64,000 nt of DNA from Pseudomonas sp. FP2196 (lineage in GTDB: Bacteria; Pseudomonadota; Gammaproteobacteria; Pseudomonadales; Pseudomonadaceae), in the NCBI RefSeq assembly GCF_030687715.1, contig NZ_CP117445.1, positions 1,794,501 to 1,858,500 on the forward strand, written 5' to 3'. This document shows positions 1-8,799 of the stretch, piece by piece; the stretch's first letter is position 1, and the number at the start of each line of letters is the position of its first letter. The translations under genes and the position numbers were made by a program. A model generated the notes under the pieces. The model made no database searches. It was not told the origin of the DNA and worked only from the letters and a program-made list of their open reading frames with translations.

Positions 1-2
1 GC

Positions 3-332
3 GCCGTGACGGCAGGGGATAGCTTTGAAGATGCTTACAAGGCTGCCGTTGAAATCGCCCACATCATGTTGCAGGAGATTGCGGCGACCGCAGAGTCGAT
101 TCCGATGCCGACCTCTGCGGCGGCGCATCGCAATAATCCGGAGTTCGCCGGGATGGGCTGGGGCATGCTGGAGCTGGATATCTCGCCGTACCTGGGCAAG
201 ACCGAGAAGGTCAACGTGACTCTGCCAGGTTATGTGATTCAGCGAATCGACCGCTATGTGCGCGAGCACAACGTCAAAAGCCGCTCGTCCTTTTTGGCGG
301 ATGCGGCGATGGAGAAGTTGGTTCGGTATTGA
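3..332 (+). CDS. hicB: HicB family antitoxin, 5' end outside window
   Basis: Partial gene: the frame is open at the left edge, so the N-terminus is missing. The visible start (TAGDSFEDAYKAAVE) matches the helix that follows the PGC/PGA loop of the HicB fold. The C-terminal 40 residues (VNVTLPGYVIQRIDRYV then SRSSFLADAAMEKL) look like a ribbon-helix-helix DNA-binding segment, as in HicB antitoxins that repress their own operon. In the family, HicB blocks the small RNA-cleaving toxin HicA; a hicA gene would be expected just upstream, outside the window. A strong terminator overlaps the stop codon. Family assignment is good; the toxin partner is inference. Confidence 0.75.
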   Translation, partial: AVTAGDSFEDAYKAAVEIAHIMLQEIAATAESIPMPTSAAAHRNNPEFAGMGWGMLELDISPYLGKTEKVNVTLPGYVIQRIDRYVREHNVKSRSSFLADAAMEKLVRY

Positions 333-367
333 AAACATCGCGGGCCAGTTGGCCCGCGATGTTTTTT
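332..367. terminator. Bidirectional intrinsic terminator
   Basis: Perfect 15-bp inverted repeat (332-346 and 351-365) with an AGTT loop, flanked by A-rich and T-rich runs. It lies between the convergent hicB and MFS genes and overlaps the hicB stop codon, so it can serve both strands. Confidence 0.9.
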
Positions 368-372
368 ACGTG

Positions 373-1560
373 TTACGCAGTCGCCAGTGACCGCCCTTGT
401 GATGCACTCAAGAACCGCAGCAGTGCCAACAGCGGAAACGCACTGCCGACAATCACGATCCACAACCAGCCGCCATGCTCGAACACCGCGCTGGCCACCG
501 ACGAGCCGAAGGCGCCGCCGATGAAGATGCTGGTCATGTACAGCGCGTTCAAGCGGCCACGGCTTTTGGCGTCCAGCGAGTAGACCGCGCGCTGGCCAAG
601 CACCATGTTCATCTGCACGCAGAAGTCGAGTACCACGCCGGTCACGGCCAGGCCGATCACGCTGTAGGCCGGGTGGATGAACGCGGGCAGGAAGCTCAAG
701 CTGGCGAATAGCATGGCCAGCAGCGAGGCGATGCGGGTGTGGCCGGCGTCGGCCAGGCGTCCGGCGATGGGGGCGGCGATGGCACCGATGGCGCCGACCA
801 GAGCGAAGATCGCGATGCCGCTTTGCGACAGGCCGTGGTTGCGCGCCAACTCCAGCGGCACGGCAGTCCAGAACAGGCTGAACGTGGCGAACATGCAACC
901 CTGGTAAAACGCGCGCTGACGCAGCACCGGTTGCTGGCGCAGCAGCGTCCACAGCGAACCGAGCAGTTGCCCGTAAGTGGCGCTGTGATCCGGTTGGCGC
1001 TTGGGCACGGTGAGTGCCAACACCACGCTGATCGCCGCCATCAACGCCGCAGCAATCATGAACATCGCCCGCCAGCCCAAGTGGTCGGCGACCACGCTCG
1101 ACACCGGTCGCGCCAGCAGAATACCCAGCAGCAAGCCGCCCATGATTCCGCCGACCACTCGACCGCGAGATTCTTCCGGCGCCAGATGCGCGGCCAGCGG
1201 AATCAGAATTTGCACCGATACCGAACTGAAACCCACCAGCAACGAGATCAGCAGAAACAGGTTGGGCTGATCAGTGAACGCCGCACCAAGCAGGCTGGCA
1301 ATCGCCACCACGGTGGTGATGATCATCAATCGGCGGTTTTCCAGCAGGTCGCCCAGCGGCACCAGGAAGAACAGGCCCAGCGCGTAACCGATCTGTGTCA
1401 GCGAGACGATGAAACTGGCCATGGTGTCAGTCAGACCGATGTCCGGCGCAATCAGGCCAATGATCGGTTGCGCATAGTAGATGTTGGCAACGATGGCGCC
1501 GCAGCAGAAGGCGAACAGCAGCACCATGCCTCGGGTCATTGTGTGGGTTGTGGCGGTCAT
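373..1560 (-). CDS. MFS transporter (12-TM efflux type)
   Basis: About 395 residues, a typical major facilitator length, with roughly twelve hydrophobic segments. The N-terminus (NIYYAQPIIGLIAPDIGL) resembles a group of MFS exporters often annotated as drug or sugar efflux proteins. A cytoplasmic loop with GDLLENRRLMI corresponds to the MFS motif A region between TM2 and TM3. The start at 1560 (MTATTHTMTRG) has GAGAAACC just upstream; the frame extends to 1608 but without a ribosome site. Substrate cannot be told from sequence. The gene is monocistronic, convergent with hicB. Confidence 0.85.
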   Translation of the reverse strand: MTATTHTMTRGMVLLFAFCCGAIVANIYYAQPIIGLIAPDIGLTDTMASFIVSLTQIGYALGLFFLVPLGDLLENRRLMIITTVVAIASLLGAAFTDQPNLFLLISLLVGFSSVSVQILIPLAAHLAPEESRGRVVGGIMGGLLLGILLARPVSSVVADHLGWRAMFMIAAALMAAISVVLALTVPKRQPDHSATYGQLLGSLWTLLRQQPVLRQRAFYQGCMFATFSLFWTAVPLELARNHGLSQSGIAIFALVGAIGAIAAPIAGRLADAGHTRIASLLAMLFASLSFLPAFIHPAYSVIGLAVTGVVLDFCVQMNMVLGQRAVYSLDAKSRGRLNALYMTSIFIGGAFGSSVASAVFEHGGWLWIVIVGSAFPLLALLRFLSASQGRSLATA

Positions 1561-1868
1561 AAGGTTTCTCGATCCGGCGAAATGGAATGCGGTGAGGCTA
1601 AGGGACAAACCGGAGCGGCAGAAGCGGCCTGCGGTTGATAACAGTTATTCCGTCGCGCAATGAATGGCGTGAATCATGGGTTGTCCATCGGCGAACCTTG
1701 CGTCCGACCGTTGAGCGTCGATGATACATTCACTTACATCTTGTTCGATAGCGTGCTTATGTTTGCATTGGCTGTTGCAACGTTCCTCACCGAAGGATTG
1801 CAATGTTTGTCGTCAACTTGGTGTCGGGGATCGTGCTTGCTCAAGGTTGGGGTAGGGAATCCGGACAC
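1561..1868. other. Intergenic region upstream of the MFS gene
   Basis: About 310 bases without a supported gene between the MFS start and the sbp terminator. It should hold the MFS promoter on the minus strand. A short plus-strand frame at 1660-1887 has no recognisable protein features and runs into the terminator. I see a loose TTGCA/TGCAA dyad near 1764-1781, but nothing that supports a named operator. Confidence 0.4.
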
Positions 1869-1899
1869 AAAAAAGGCGACCTGTTGAGGTCGCCTTTTT
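1869..1899. terminator. Intrinsic terminator downstream of sbp
   Basis: GGCGACC and GGTCGCC arms (1875-1881, 1888-1894) flanked by A6 on the left and T5 on the right give a hairpin that works in both directions. It lies 17 bp past the sbp stop on the minus strand. Confidence 0.9.
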
Positions 1900-1915
1900 C
1901 ATTTCAGCTCAAGCC

Positions 1916-2914
1916 TTACTGGCCCGAGTAAATCTGATCAAACACCCCGCCATCATTGAAGTGCGTCTTCTGCACGGTGCGCCAGTCACCAAAGGTTTTC
2001 TCCACCGACAAAAAGTCGACTTTCGGGAAACGGTCGGTGTACTTCGCCAACACCGCCGGGTCACGCGGACGCAGGTAGTTGGCGGCAGCAATTTCCTGAC
2101 CTTCCGGCGACCACAGGTATTTCAGGTACTCATCAGCCGCTGCACGCGAACCTTTCTTGTCGACGACTTTGTCGACCACCGACACCGGTGGCTCGGCTTC
2201 GGCGGAGACACTTGGGGAGATCACTTCGAACTGATCACGACCAAATTCGCGGGCGATCATTTCGGCTTCGTTCTCGAAGGTCACCAGCACGTCGCCGATC
2301 TGGTTGGTCATGAACGTGGTGGTCGCGGCGCGGCCACCGGTATCCAGCACTGGCGCTTGCTTGAACAGTTTGCCGACGAAGTCCTTGGCCTTGTTCTCGT
2401 CACCGCCGTTCTTTAGCACATAGCCCCATGCCGAGAGGTAGGTGTAGCGGCCATTGCCCGAGGTTTTCGGGTTCGGCACGATCACTTGCACGCCGTCCTT
2501 GAGCAGGTCCGGCCAGTCTTTCAGGGCTTTCGGGTTGCCCTTGCGCACGATGAACACGGTGGCCGAGGTGAACGGCGCGCTGTTGTTCGGCAGGCGCGTG
2601 ACCCAGTTGTCCGGGACCAGTTTGCCGTTGTCGGCGAGGGCATTGATGTCGGTCGCCATGTTCATGGTGATGACGTCAGCGGGCAGGCCATCGATCACCG
2701 AACGCGCTTGCTTGCTCGAACCGCCGAAGGACATCTGCACGGTGATGTTTTCGTTGTGCTCGGCTTGCCAGTGTTTCTGGAACGCAGTGTTGTAGTCCTT
2801 GTAGAAATCGCGCATCACGTCGTAGGAAACGTTCAGCAGAGTCGGTGCGGCTTGAGCCACGCTGCCGAACGCAAGACCGGCGGCGAGAAGTGAGGCGCCA
2901 AAGAGTTTTTTCAC
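1916..2914 (-). CDS. sbp: Sulfate/thiosulfate ABC transporter periplasmic binding protein
   Basis: 332 residues, the usual length of Sbp/CysP. A Sec signal peptide (residues 1-22, ending VAQA before APTLLNVSYDV) precedes the mature protein. Family blocks are clear: SYDVMRDFYKDYN, SFGGSSKQARSVIDGLPADV, PNPKTSGNGRYTYLSAWGY, and TFENEAEMIAREFG. The protein binds sulfate in the periplasm and hands it to a CysTWA permease. No permease or ATPase gene is next to it here, so it is an orphan binding protein in this window, probably induced by sulfur limitation like its homologues. The start is fixed by the signal peptide. It is followed by its own terminator. Confidence 0.93.
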   Translation of the reverse strand: MKKLFGASLLAAGLAFGSVAQAAPTLLNVSYDVMRDFYKDYNTAFQKHWQAEHNENITVQMSFGGSSKQARSVIDGLPADVITMNMATDINALADNGKLVPDNWVTRLPNNSAPFTSATVFIVRKGNPKALKDWPDLLKDGVQVIVPNPKTSGNGRYTYLSAWGYVLKNGGDENKAKDFVGKLFKQAPVLDTGGRAATTTFMTNQIGDVLVTFENEAEMIAREFGRDQFEVISPSVSAEAEPPVSVVDKVVDKKGSRAAADEYLKYLWSPEGQEIAAANYLRPRDPAVLAKYTDRFPKVDFLSVEKTFGDWRTVQKTHFNDGGVFDQIYSGQ

Positions 2915-2939
2915 TGCGCATTCCTTGTTATCTATTTAT

Positions 2940-3038
2940 GTAGGAGCTGCCGAAGGCTCGGGCCGCGTTCGGACGATCTTTTGATTTTGTTTTTTACCAG
3001 ATCAAGATCAAAAGATCGCAGCCTGCGGCAGCTCCTAC
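2940..3038. repeat. REPIN, GTAGGAGCTGCCG type, one arm expanded
   Basis: Two inverted REP copies: the left begins GTAGGAGCTGCCGAAGGC at 2940 and the right (3007-3038) ends GGCAGCTCCTAC. The left arm carries about 15 extra bases (near 2959-2974) compared with the 32-bp perfect arms at 8800-8882. It lies upstream of sbp and downstream of the K+ channel gene. Confidence 0.85.
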
Positions 3039-3111
3039 AGGGGGTGATGTTCAATTGCCACTGACTATAACGGGGCACGCATAGTCCTTTAAAGATTAAA
3101 AAGCTCTGTGC

Positions 3112-3936
3112 TTATTCCATTTTCTTGAATAGTTGATTGCCACAGCGTGAGCAAAACGCAGCGCCGTGTTCATGGCTGTTTTTCTTGCACACCGGGCAGT
3201 CGTGTTGCAGCTGTTCGCCGCGCATGGCATTGGCCAGTTCTGCGGTGAAAATCCCGGTCGGCACGGCGATGATCGAGTAACCGGTGATCATTACCAGCGA
3301 CGAAATTACCTGACCCAGCGGTGTCTTCGGCACGATGTCGCCGAAGCCCACTGTGGTCAGGGTCACGATAGCCCAATAGATGCCTTTGGGAATGCTGGTG
3401 AATCCGTGTTCCGGGCCTTCGATCACGTACATCAACGTGCCGAACACCGTCACCAGGGTGCAGACGCTGACCAGAAACACCACGATTTTCTGCTTGCTGC
3501 CGCGCAGTGCCGACATCAAATAGTTGGCTTGCTTGAGGTACGGGCTGAGCTTGAGCACGCGGAAAATCCGCAGCATCCGGATAATGCGGATGATCAGCAG
3601 GTACTGCGCATCGCTGTAATACAACGCGAGGATGCCGGGCACGATCGCCAGCAAATCCACCAGCCCATAAAAACTGAAGGCATAGCGCAGCGGCTTCGGT
3701 GAGCAATACAGACGCAGGATGTACTCACCGAGAAAGATGATCGTGAAGCCCCACTCGATGTAGGCCAGCACGTCGGCGTAGTTCTGGTGGATGCTGTCGA
3801 TACTGTCGAGCATCACGATCACCAGACTGGCGAGGATGATCAACAGCAGAATGCCGTCGAAGCGCCGCCCGGCGAGGGTGTCGCTCTGGAAAATCATGAC
3901 GTAAAGCCGTTCACGCCAGTTGTTGCTGCTGTCCAT
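3112..3936 (-). CDS. Voltage-gated-type potassium channel with C-terminal zinc-ribbon-like tail
   Basis: 274 residues. The first part is a six-helix channel: an S4-like helix has basic residues at every third position (R117, R120, R123, R126, K129), and the pore loop has the filter TVGFGD (195-200) between S5 and S6. The C-terminal 35 residues carry two Cys pairs (CPVC at 247-250, CSRC at 262-265), a likely metal-binding ribbon in the cytoplasm. The start at 3936 (MDSSNNWRERLY) was preferred over 3954. It begins 21 bp after the urea transporter stop on the same strand, so the two are probably co-transcribed. It resembles Pseudomonas ion transporters of the Kch/KvAP type; gating and the role of the tail are unknown. 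Confidence 0.88.
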   Translation of the reverse strand: MDSSNNWRERLYVMIFQSDTLAGRRFDGILLLIILASLVIVMLDSIDSIHQNYADVLAYIEWGFTIIFLGEYILRLYCSPKPLRYAFSFYGLVDLLAIVPGILALYYSDAQYLLIIRIIRMLRIFRVLKLSPYLKQANYLMSALRGSKQKIVVFLVSVCTLVTVFGTLMYVIEGPEHGFTSIPKGIYWAIVTLTTVGFGDIVPKTPLGQVISSLVMITGYSIIAVPTGIFTAELANAMRGEQLQHDCPVCKKNSHEHGAAFCSRCGNQLFKKME

Positions 3937-3957
3937 GGAAAACGCCTGAATCAAAGA

Positions 3958-4872
3958 TCAGCGCAGCCTAGGTTGATTCTCCCCATGAGCGCAAGACGCA
4001 CTGTCGACCGTGGCTTTGCCGAGCATCTGGATACCGGCGCGGATCAGCCAGCAGGCGAGGATAAACGGCGCGGTCAGCGTGGCCAGACCGATGGCGGCGA
4101 ACAGCGGCGTGACCAGTAGCGCCACAACAATGCCGAGCAGCGGCAACCACGGTTGTTGGCGCTGGGCACTGAAGGCGAGGGCGGCAAGTACGGCGTTGTA
4201 ACTGCCGAGGCCGAGCAGTGCCGCGCTGGTTTCGTGGTGCAACAGGCTCGAACCGAGGCCGACGGCAGACGCCAGCAAAGCCCAGCCGAAAGCACGACGA
4301 TCAGCGAACAGCAAACCAGTGGCGATCAACGCACCCGCCAGCGGATGATCGAGGAACATCACTTGGCCCAACCCTCTGAGTTCGGCGGCGAGCAGATTCA
4401 GCGTTGTCATTTCGATGTGTGCTGTCGGCGCGGACGGCTCGGCAAAGCACAGCAGCACCCAGCTCATGCTCACGAAGGGCGCGGTGTAGGCGGGCATCGA
4501 TTGGCTGAGCCGCACGCGTTTGAGCCATTGCTGCGTGACCATCGCGCTCAAGCCGCCGGCAGCAAGAATCAGCGGCGGCAGCAGCGGCGACCACGGGAAA
4601 TACAGGCTCAGCAACAGGCCGAGCAAGACGCCGTTGTAGCTGAACAGTCCGGCCTGACGATCAGCCTTGGCGTAGTTGCGCCGCTGTGCAGTAAGCAGGC
4701 CGGCAACGGCACCGAGCAGCGCTCCGGCGAACAGCACCGGTGCTGTCAGCAGGATCGCCAACAGGCACAGCAGGCCGCACAGCGGATGGCGCTGAAGGAA
4801 TATCTGACTGAAACCGTTGAGCAAGGCCTCGGCCCAGTCGGGGCAGAGGGTGTTGAAATGATTGGCAGGCAT
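3958..4872 (-). CDS. Urea transporter (UT family)
   Basis: 304 residues, close to the usual length of bacterial urea channels, with about ten hydrophobic helices arranged as two pseudo-repeats. Each half has the family loop where urea passes: FSYNGVLLGLLL (about residues 77-88) and LGSYNAVLAALAF in the second half. The protein would let urea cross the inner membrane. It is the upstream gene of a probable two-gene unit with the K+ channel. No urease genes are in the window. Confidence 0.87.
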   Translation of the reverse strand: MPANHFNTLCPDWAEALLNGFSQIFLQRHPLCGLLCLLAILLTAPVLFAGALLGAVAGLLTAQRRNYAKADRQAGLFSYNGVLLGLLLSLYFPWSPLLPPLILAAGGLSAMVTQQWLKRVRLSQSMPAYTAPFVSMSWVLLCFAEPSAPTAHIEMTTLNLLAAELRGLGQVMFLDHPLAGALIATGLLFADRRAFGWALLASAVGLGSSLLHHETSAALLGLGSYNAVLAALAFSAQRQQPWLPLLGIVVALLVTPLFAAIGLATLTAPFILACWLIRAGIQMLGKATVDSASCAHGENQPRLR

Positions 4873-4907
4873 GGCAGTTCTGAAAGTCAGTGAAACCGAG
4901 GCGCCTG

Positions 4908-5003
4908 CATCGCCAGCAGGCTGGCTCCCACATTGAATCTTTGTTCAGTCATTGAGTTTGTGATGCGCACAAATCAACTGTGGGAGCGAGCCTGCTCGCG
5001 AAG
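4908..5003. repeat. REPIN, GTGGGAGCGAGCCTGCTCGCG type
   Basis: Left arm 4908-4931 (read as the complement of a TGTGGGAGCCAGCCTGC type REP) and right arm from 4979 (TGTGGGAGCGAGCCTGCTCGCGA). It fills the gap between the urea transporter promoter and the end of pyk. Confidence 0.8.
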
Positions 5004-5018
5004 AGGCCGGTACAGGCG

Positions 5019-6434
5019 CTAAATCAATGTTTCGATACGCAGCGAGTTGGTCGACCCCGGCTGCCCGAACGGCACACCGGCGGTGATCAGCAGCGTGTCA
5101 CCACGCTGGGCCATCCCCTGCGCCTGGGCAATTTCCAGCGCGGTCGAACACACCTCGTCGACCTGACGCAGGCGATCATTGACCACCGAGTGAATCCCCC
5201 AGGCCACGCTCAAACGGCGCGCAGTCTGCAAGTTCGGCGTCAGGTTAAGGATCGGCGCTTTTGGCCGCTCCCGCGCTGCGCGCAAAGTGGAGGCGCCCGA
5301 TTCGCTGTAGTTGACCAGCACCGCCACCGGCAGCACGTTGCTGATACGCCGGATCGCGCAGCTGATCGCATCGGAAACCGTCGCTTCGGCTTTCGGCCGG
5401 CTGACGTCGAGTTGGGTCTGATAATCCGGGCCGTTCTCAACCTGGCGGATGATCTTGCTCATCATCTGCACGGCTTCCAGCGGGTATTCGCCGGACGCGG
5501 TTTCCGCCGACAGCATCACCGCATCGGCGCCTTCGGCCACGGCGTTGGCGACGTCGGTAACCTCGGCGCGGGTCGGGGCAGGGGAGAAGCGCATCGATTC
5601 CAGCATCTGCGTCGCCACCACCACCGGTTTACCCAGTTCGCGGCAAGTGGTGATGATGTTTTTCTGAATCTGCGGCACGCTCTCGGCCGGCACTTCGACG
5701 CCAAGGTCGCCACGGGCCACCATGATCGCGTCGCTCAGTTCGGCGATTTCGCGCAGTTGCTCGACGGCCGACGGCTTCTCGATTTTCGCCATCAGGAAAG
5801 CCTTGTCGCCGATCAGCTCGCGGGCTTCGAGCATGTCTTGTGGACGCTGCACGAACGACAACGCGACCCAGTCCACGCCCAGCTCCAGACCGAAGCTCAG
5901 GTCGCGACGATCCTTGGCGGTCAGTGGGCTCAGGTCGAGCACTGCTTGCGGAACGTTCACACCTTTACGGTCGGACAGTTCGCCGCCGTTGAGAACGGTG
6001 GTGTCGATCGCGTCGGAGTACTTGGTCACCACGCGCAGACGCAGCTTGCCGTCGTCGAGCAGCAGATCCATGCCGGCCTCCAGCGCCGCGATGATCTCCG
6101 GATGCGGCAGGTTCACCCGGCGTTCATCGCCCGGTGTCGCGTCCAGATCGAGGCGAAACGCCTGACCGCGATGCAACTGGACTTTGCCGTCAGCAAACTT
6201 GCCGACGCGCAGTTTCGGCCCTTGCAAGTCCATCAGAATGCCCAGCGGATAATTGAGCTGACGCTCGACTTCGCGGATCCACTGATAGCGCTTGGCGTGG
6301 TCGGCGTGGTCGCCGTGGCTGAAGTTGAGGCGGAAGATGTTGACCCCGGCCTCGACCAGCTCGCGGATGTCGTCGATGCCGTCGACCGCAGGCCCGAGGG
6401 TGGCGAGGATTTTGACCTTTTTATCAGGCGTCAT
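5019..6434 (-). CDS. pyk: Pyruvate kinase of the glyoxylate/glycerate operon
   Basis: 471 residues. Converts PEP and ADP to pyruvate and ATP. The N-terminus (KVKILATLGPAVDG and VNIFRLNFSHG) is the pyruvate kinase barrel start; MAKIEKPSAVEQL holds the catalytic Lys region, VARGDLGVEVP follows, and MLSAETASGEYP and the C-terminal regulatory domain are present. Its ATG overlaps the ttuD stop (ATGA, 6431-6434), so translation is coupled and it is the last gene of the gcl-hyi-glxR-ttuD-pyk order also known from P. aeruginosa. This context makes it the pyruvate kinase that finishes glyoxylate breakdown after enolase turns 2-phosphoglycerate into PEP. Confidence 0.95.
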   Translation of the reverse strand: MTPDKKVKILATLGPAVDGIDDIRELVEAGVNIFRLNFSHGDHADHAKRYQWIREVERQLNYPLGILMDLQGPKLRVGKFADGKVQLHRGQAFRLDLDATPGDERRVNLPHPEIIAALEAGMDLLLDDGKLRLRVVTKYSDAIDTTVLNGGELSDRKGVNVPQAVLDLSPLTAKDRRDLSFGLELGVDWVALSFVQRPQDMLEARELIGDKAFLMAKIEKPSAVEQLREIAELSDAIMVARGDLGVEVPAESVPQIQKNIITTCRELGKPVVVATQMLESMRFSPAPTRAEVTDVANAVAEGADAVMLSAETASGEYPLEAVQMMSKIIRQVENGPDYQTQLDVSRPKAEATVSDAISCAIRRISNVLPVAVLVNYSESGASTLRAARERPKAPILNLTPNLQTARRLSVAWGIHSVVNDRLRQVDEVCSTALEIAQAQGMAQRGDTLLITAGVPFGQPGSTNSLRIETLI

Positions 6435-7705
6435 GATTTAGAGTTCTCGAGGATCAGGATGGCGCGGAAGTCGTTGACGTTGGTGCGGGTCGGCTCGGTG
6501 ACGATCAGCGCATCGAGCGCGGCGAAATAGCCGTAGCCGTTGTTGTTATCCAGTTCGTCGCTGGCGCTCAAACCGAGGGCGGCGGCGTGGGCGTAGCTGT
6601 CCGGGGTCATGATTGCGCCGGCGTTGTCTTCCGAGCCGTCGATGCCGTCGGTGTCACCGGCCAGGGCGTAGACACCGGGCTGGCCCTTGAGGCTGTCGGT
6701 GAGGCTGAGGAGGAATTCGGCGTTGCGTCCGCCACGGCCATGGCCGCGCACGGTGACGGTGGTTTCGCCACCGGAGAGAATCACGCAAGGCGCGGCCAGT
6801 GGCTGGCCATGGTTGATGATCTGACGGGCGATACCGGCGTGGACTTTCGCCACCTCGCGGGACTCACCTTCCAGGTCGCCGAGGATCAGTGTGCTGAAAC
6901 CGGCCTGACGGCATTTCACCGCGGCGGCGTCCAGCGATTGCTGCGGACGGGCGATCAACTGGAAGTGACTGCGGGCCAGGCTCGGATCACCGGGTTTGAC
7001 GGTTTCCGACTCAGGGCTTTGCAACCAGTTGCGCACGGATGCCGGGATCTCGATGCCGTAGCGCTTGATGATCGCCAGCGCTTCGGCGGATGTGCTTGGG
7101 TCGGCCACGGTCGGGCCGGAAGCGATGACCGTAGCGAGGTCGCCCGGTACATCGGAAATCGCATAGGTATAAACAGTCGCCGGCCAGCAGGCCTTGCCGA
7201 GACGGCCGCCCTTGATCGCCGAGAGGTGCTTGCGCACACAGTTCATCTCGCCGATGGTCGCGCCGGATTTGAGCAGGGCTTTGTTGATCGATTGCTTGTC
7301 GGCGAGGGTGATGCCTTCGGCCGGCAGGGCCAGCAGGGCGGAACCGCCGCCGGACAGCAGGAAAATCACGCGGTCGTCTTCCGTCAGGTTGCTGACCAGG
7401 TCCAGCACACGTTTGGCCACGGCCAGACCGGCAGCGTCCGGCACCGGATGCGCCGCCTCGACCACTTCGATTTTTTCGCACGGGGCGCCGTGCCCGTAAC
7501 GGGTCACTACCAGACCGGACACTTCACCCTGCCAGCAGCGCTCGACCACTTGCGCCATGGCGGCAGCGGCTTTGCCGGCGCCGATGACAATCACGCGACC
7601 GGTGCGATCAGTGGGCAGATGGGCTTCGAGGACTTGCTGCGGATGGGCCGCGTCAATGGCTGTGGCAAACAGCTCGCGCAGCAGTTGTTGCGGATCGACC
7701 GACAT
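6431..7705 (-). CDS. ttuD: Glycerate 2-kinase, MOFRL family (TtuD; often named hydroxypyruvate reductase)
   Basis: 424 residues. The N-terminal domain has GRVIVIGAGKAAAAMAQ and LLSGGGSALLALP; the C-terminal MOFRL domain has SGGETTVTVRGHGRGGRNAEF. In this family glycerate is phosphorylated to 2-phosphoglycerate; the older name hydroxypyruvate reductase is still used in annotations. The position between glxR, which makes glycerate, and pyk fits the kinase role. It overlaps pyk by 4 bp. A REPIN separates it from glxR upstream. Confidence 0.9.
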   Translation of the reverse strand: MSVDPQQLLRELFATAIDAAHPQQVLEAHLPTDRTGRVIVIGAGKAAAAMAQVVERCWQGEVSGLVVTRYGHGAPCEKIEVVEAAHPVPDAAGLAVAKRVLDLVSNLTEDDRVIFLLSGGGSALLALPAEGITLADKQSINKALLKSGATIGEMNCVRKHLSAIKGGRLGKACWPATVYTYAISDVPGDLATVIASGPTVADPSTSAEALAIIKRYGIEIPASVRNWLQSPESETVKPGDPSLARSHFQLIARPQQSLDAAAVKCRQAGFSTLILGDLEGESREVAKVHAGIARQIINHGQPLAAPCVILSGGETTVTVRGHGRGGRNAEFLLSLTDSLKGQPGVYALAGDTDGIDGSEDNAGAIMTPDSYAHAAALGLSASDELDNNNGYGYFAALDALIVTEPTRTNVNDFRAILILENSKS

Positions 7706-7766
7706 GGCGGGCTCCCGGAATTCTTGTTATTGGGATAAAGCGACAACGGTGTAGCGACGCGGTCCT

Positions 7767-7853
7767 TGTGGGAGCTGGCTTGCCAGCGATTCAGGCGCTG
7801 CGGTCGTTCAGGCAGACCGAGTTGATGCCATCGCGGGCAAGCCCGCTCCCACA
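7767..7853. repeat. REPIN, GTGGGAGCTGGCTTGCCAGCG / GGGCAAGCCCGCTCCCAC type
   Basis: Left arm at 7767 (TGTGGGAGCTGGCTTGCCAG) and right arm ending 7853 (GGGCAAGCCCGCTCCCACA) belong to two sequence variants. It lies in the glxR-ttuD gap of the operon. Confidence 0.85.
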
Positions 7854-7875
7854 GGGAGCGAGCCATAGGCGCAGA

Positions 7876-8769
7876 TTATTTCTTGTCGCGAATCGAGAAG
7901 TTGGCCATGTGTTCCAGGCCCTTGATCAGCGCTGAGTGATCCCAGTTGCTGCCACCGATGGCCGCGCAGGTGCTGAACACTTGCTGGGCGTTGGCGGTGT
8001 TCGGCAGGTTGATGTTCAGCTCCTTGGCGCCTTGCAGGGCCAGGTTCAGGTCCTTCTGGTGCAGGCTGATACGGAAGCCCGGATCGAAAGTGCCTTTGAT
8101 CATGCGCTCGCCGTGCACTTCGAGGATCTTCGAAGAGGCGAAACCACCCATCAGCGCTTCACGCACCTTGGCCGGATCGGCACCGTTTTTCGAAGCGAAC
8201 AGCAGGGCTTCGGCGACGGCCTGGATGTTCAGGGCAACGATGATCTGGTTGGCGACCTTGGCGGTCTGACCGTCGCCATTGCCACCGACCAGAGTGATGT
8301 TCTTGCCCATGGCCTGGAACAGCGGCAATGCGCGTTCGAAGGCATCGGCGTCGCCACCGATCATGATGCTCAGGGTCGCGGCTTTGGCGCCGACTTCACC
8401 GCCGGACACTGGCGCGTCGAGGTATTGCGCGCCTTTCTCGTTGATCTTCGCGGCGAACGCCTTGGTGGCAGTCGGCGAGATCGAGCTCATGTCGATGACG
8501 ATTTTGCCTTTGCCGATACCGGCAGCCACGCCGTCGGCGCGGAACAGCACGTCCTCGACCTGCGGGGTATCCGGAACCATGACGATGATGAATTCTGCTT
8601 CCTGCGCCACTTCGCGCGGGTTGGCCAAAGCGACGGCGCCAGCGGCAACCAGGTCGGCAGGCGCGGCGTCGTGGTGCGCCGACAGGAACAGGCTGTGGCC
8701 GGCTTTCTGCAGGTTCGCCGCCATTGGGTGGCCCATGATGCCGGTGCCGATAAATCCGATTTTAGCCAT
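7876..8769 (-). CDS. glxR: Tartronate semialdehyde reductase (2-hydroxy-3-oxopropionate reductase)
   Basis: 297 residues, the normal length for the beta-hydroxyacid dehydrogenase family. The Rossmann start is IGFIGTGIMGHPMAANL, the substrate motif is DAPVSGGEVGAKAATLSIM (about residues 118-136), and the catalytic Lys lies in GQTAKVANQIIVALNIQA. Reduces tartronate semialdehyde (with hydroxypyruvate as isomer) to glycerate using NAD(P)H. Located between hyi and ttuD, with REPINs in both flanking gaps. Confidence 0.95.
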   Translation of the reverse strand: MAKIGFIGTGIMGHPMAANLQKAGHSLFLSAHHDAAPADLVAAGAVALANPREVAQEAEFIIVMVPDTPQVEDVLFRADGVAAGIGKGKIVIDMSSISPTATKAFAAKINEKGAQYLDAPVSGGEVGAKAATLSIMIGGDADAFERALPLFQAMGKNITLVGGNGDGQTAKVANQIIVALNIQAVAEALLFASKNGADPAKVREALMGGFASSKILEVHGERMIKGTFDPGFRISLHQKDLNLALQGAKELNINLPNTANAQQVFSTCAAIGGSNWDHSALIKGLEHMANFSIRDKK

Positions 8770-8799
8770 GAGAAAATCCTCTTGTTTTTATAAACAGCC

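Noticed and set aside
1660..1887. 75-codon frame between the MFS and sbp genes
   Set aside because: No convincing ribosome site, composition unlike neighbours, and it ends within the terminator.
4980..6530. 516-codon frame antisense to pyk
   Set aside because: Starts inside a REPIN and is complementary to pyruvate kinase.
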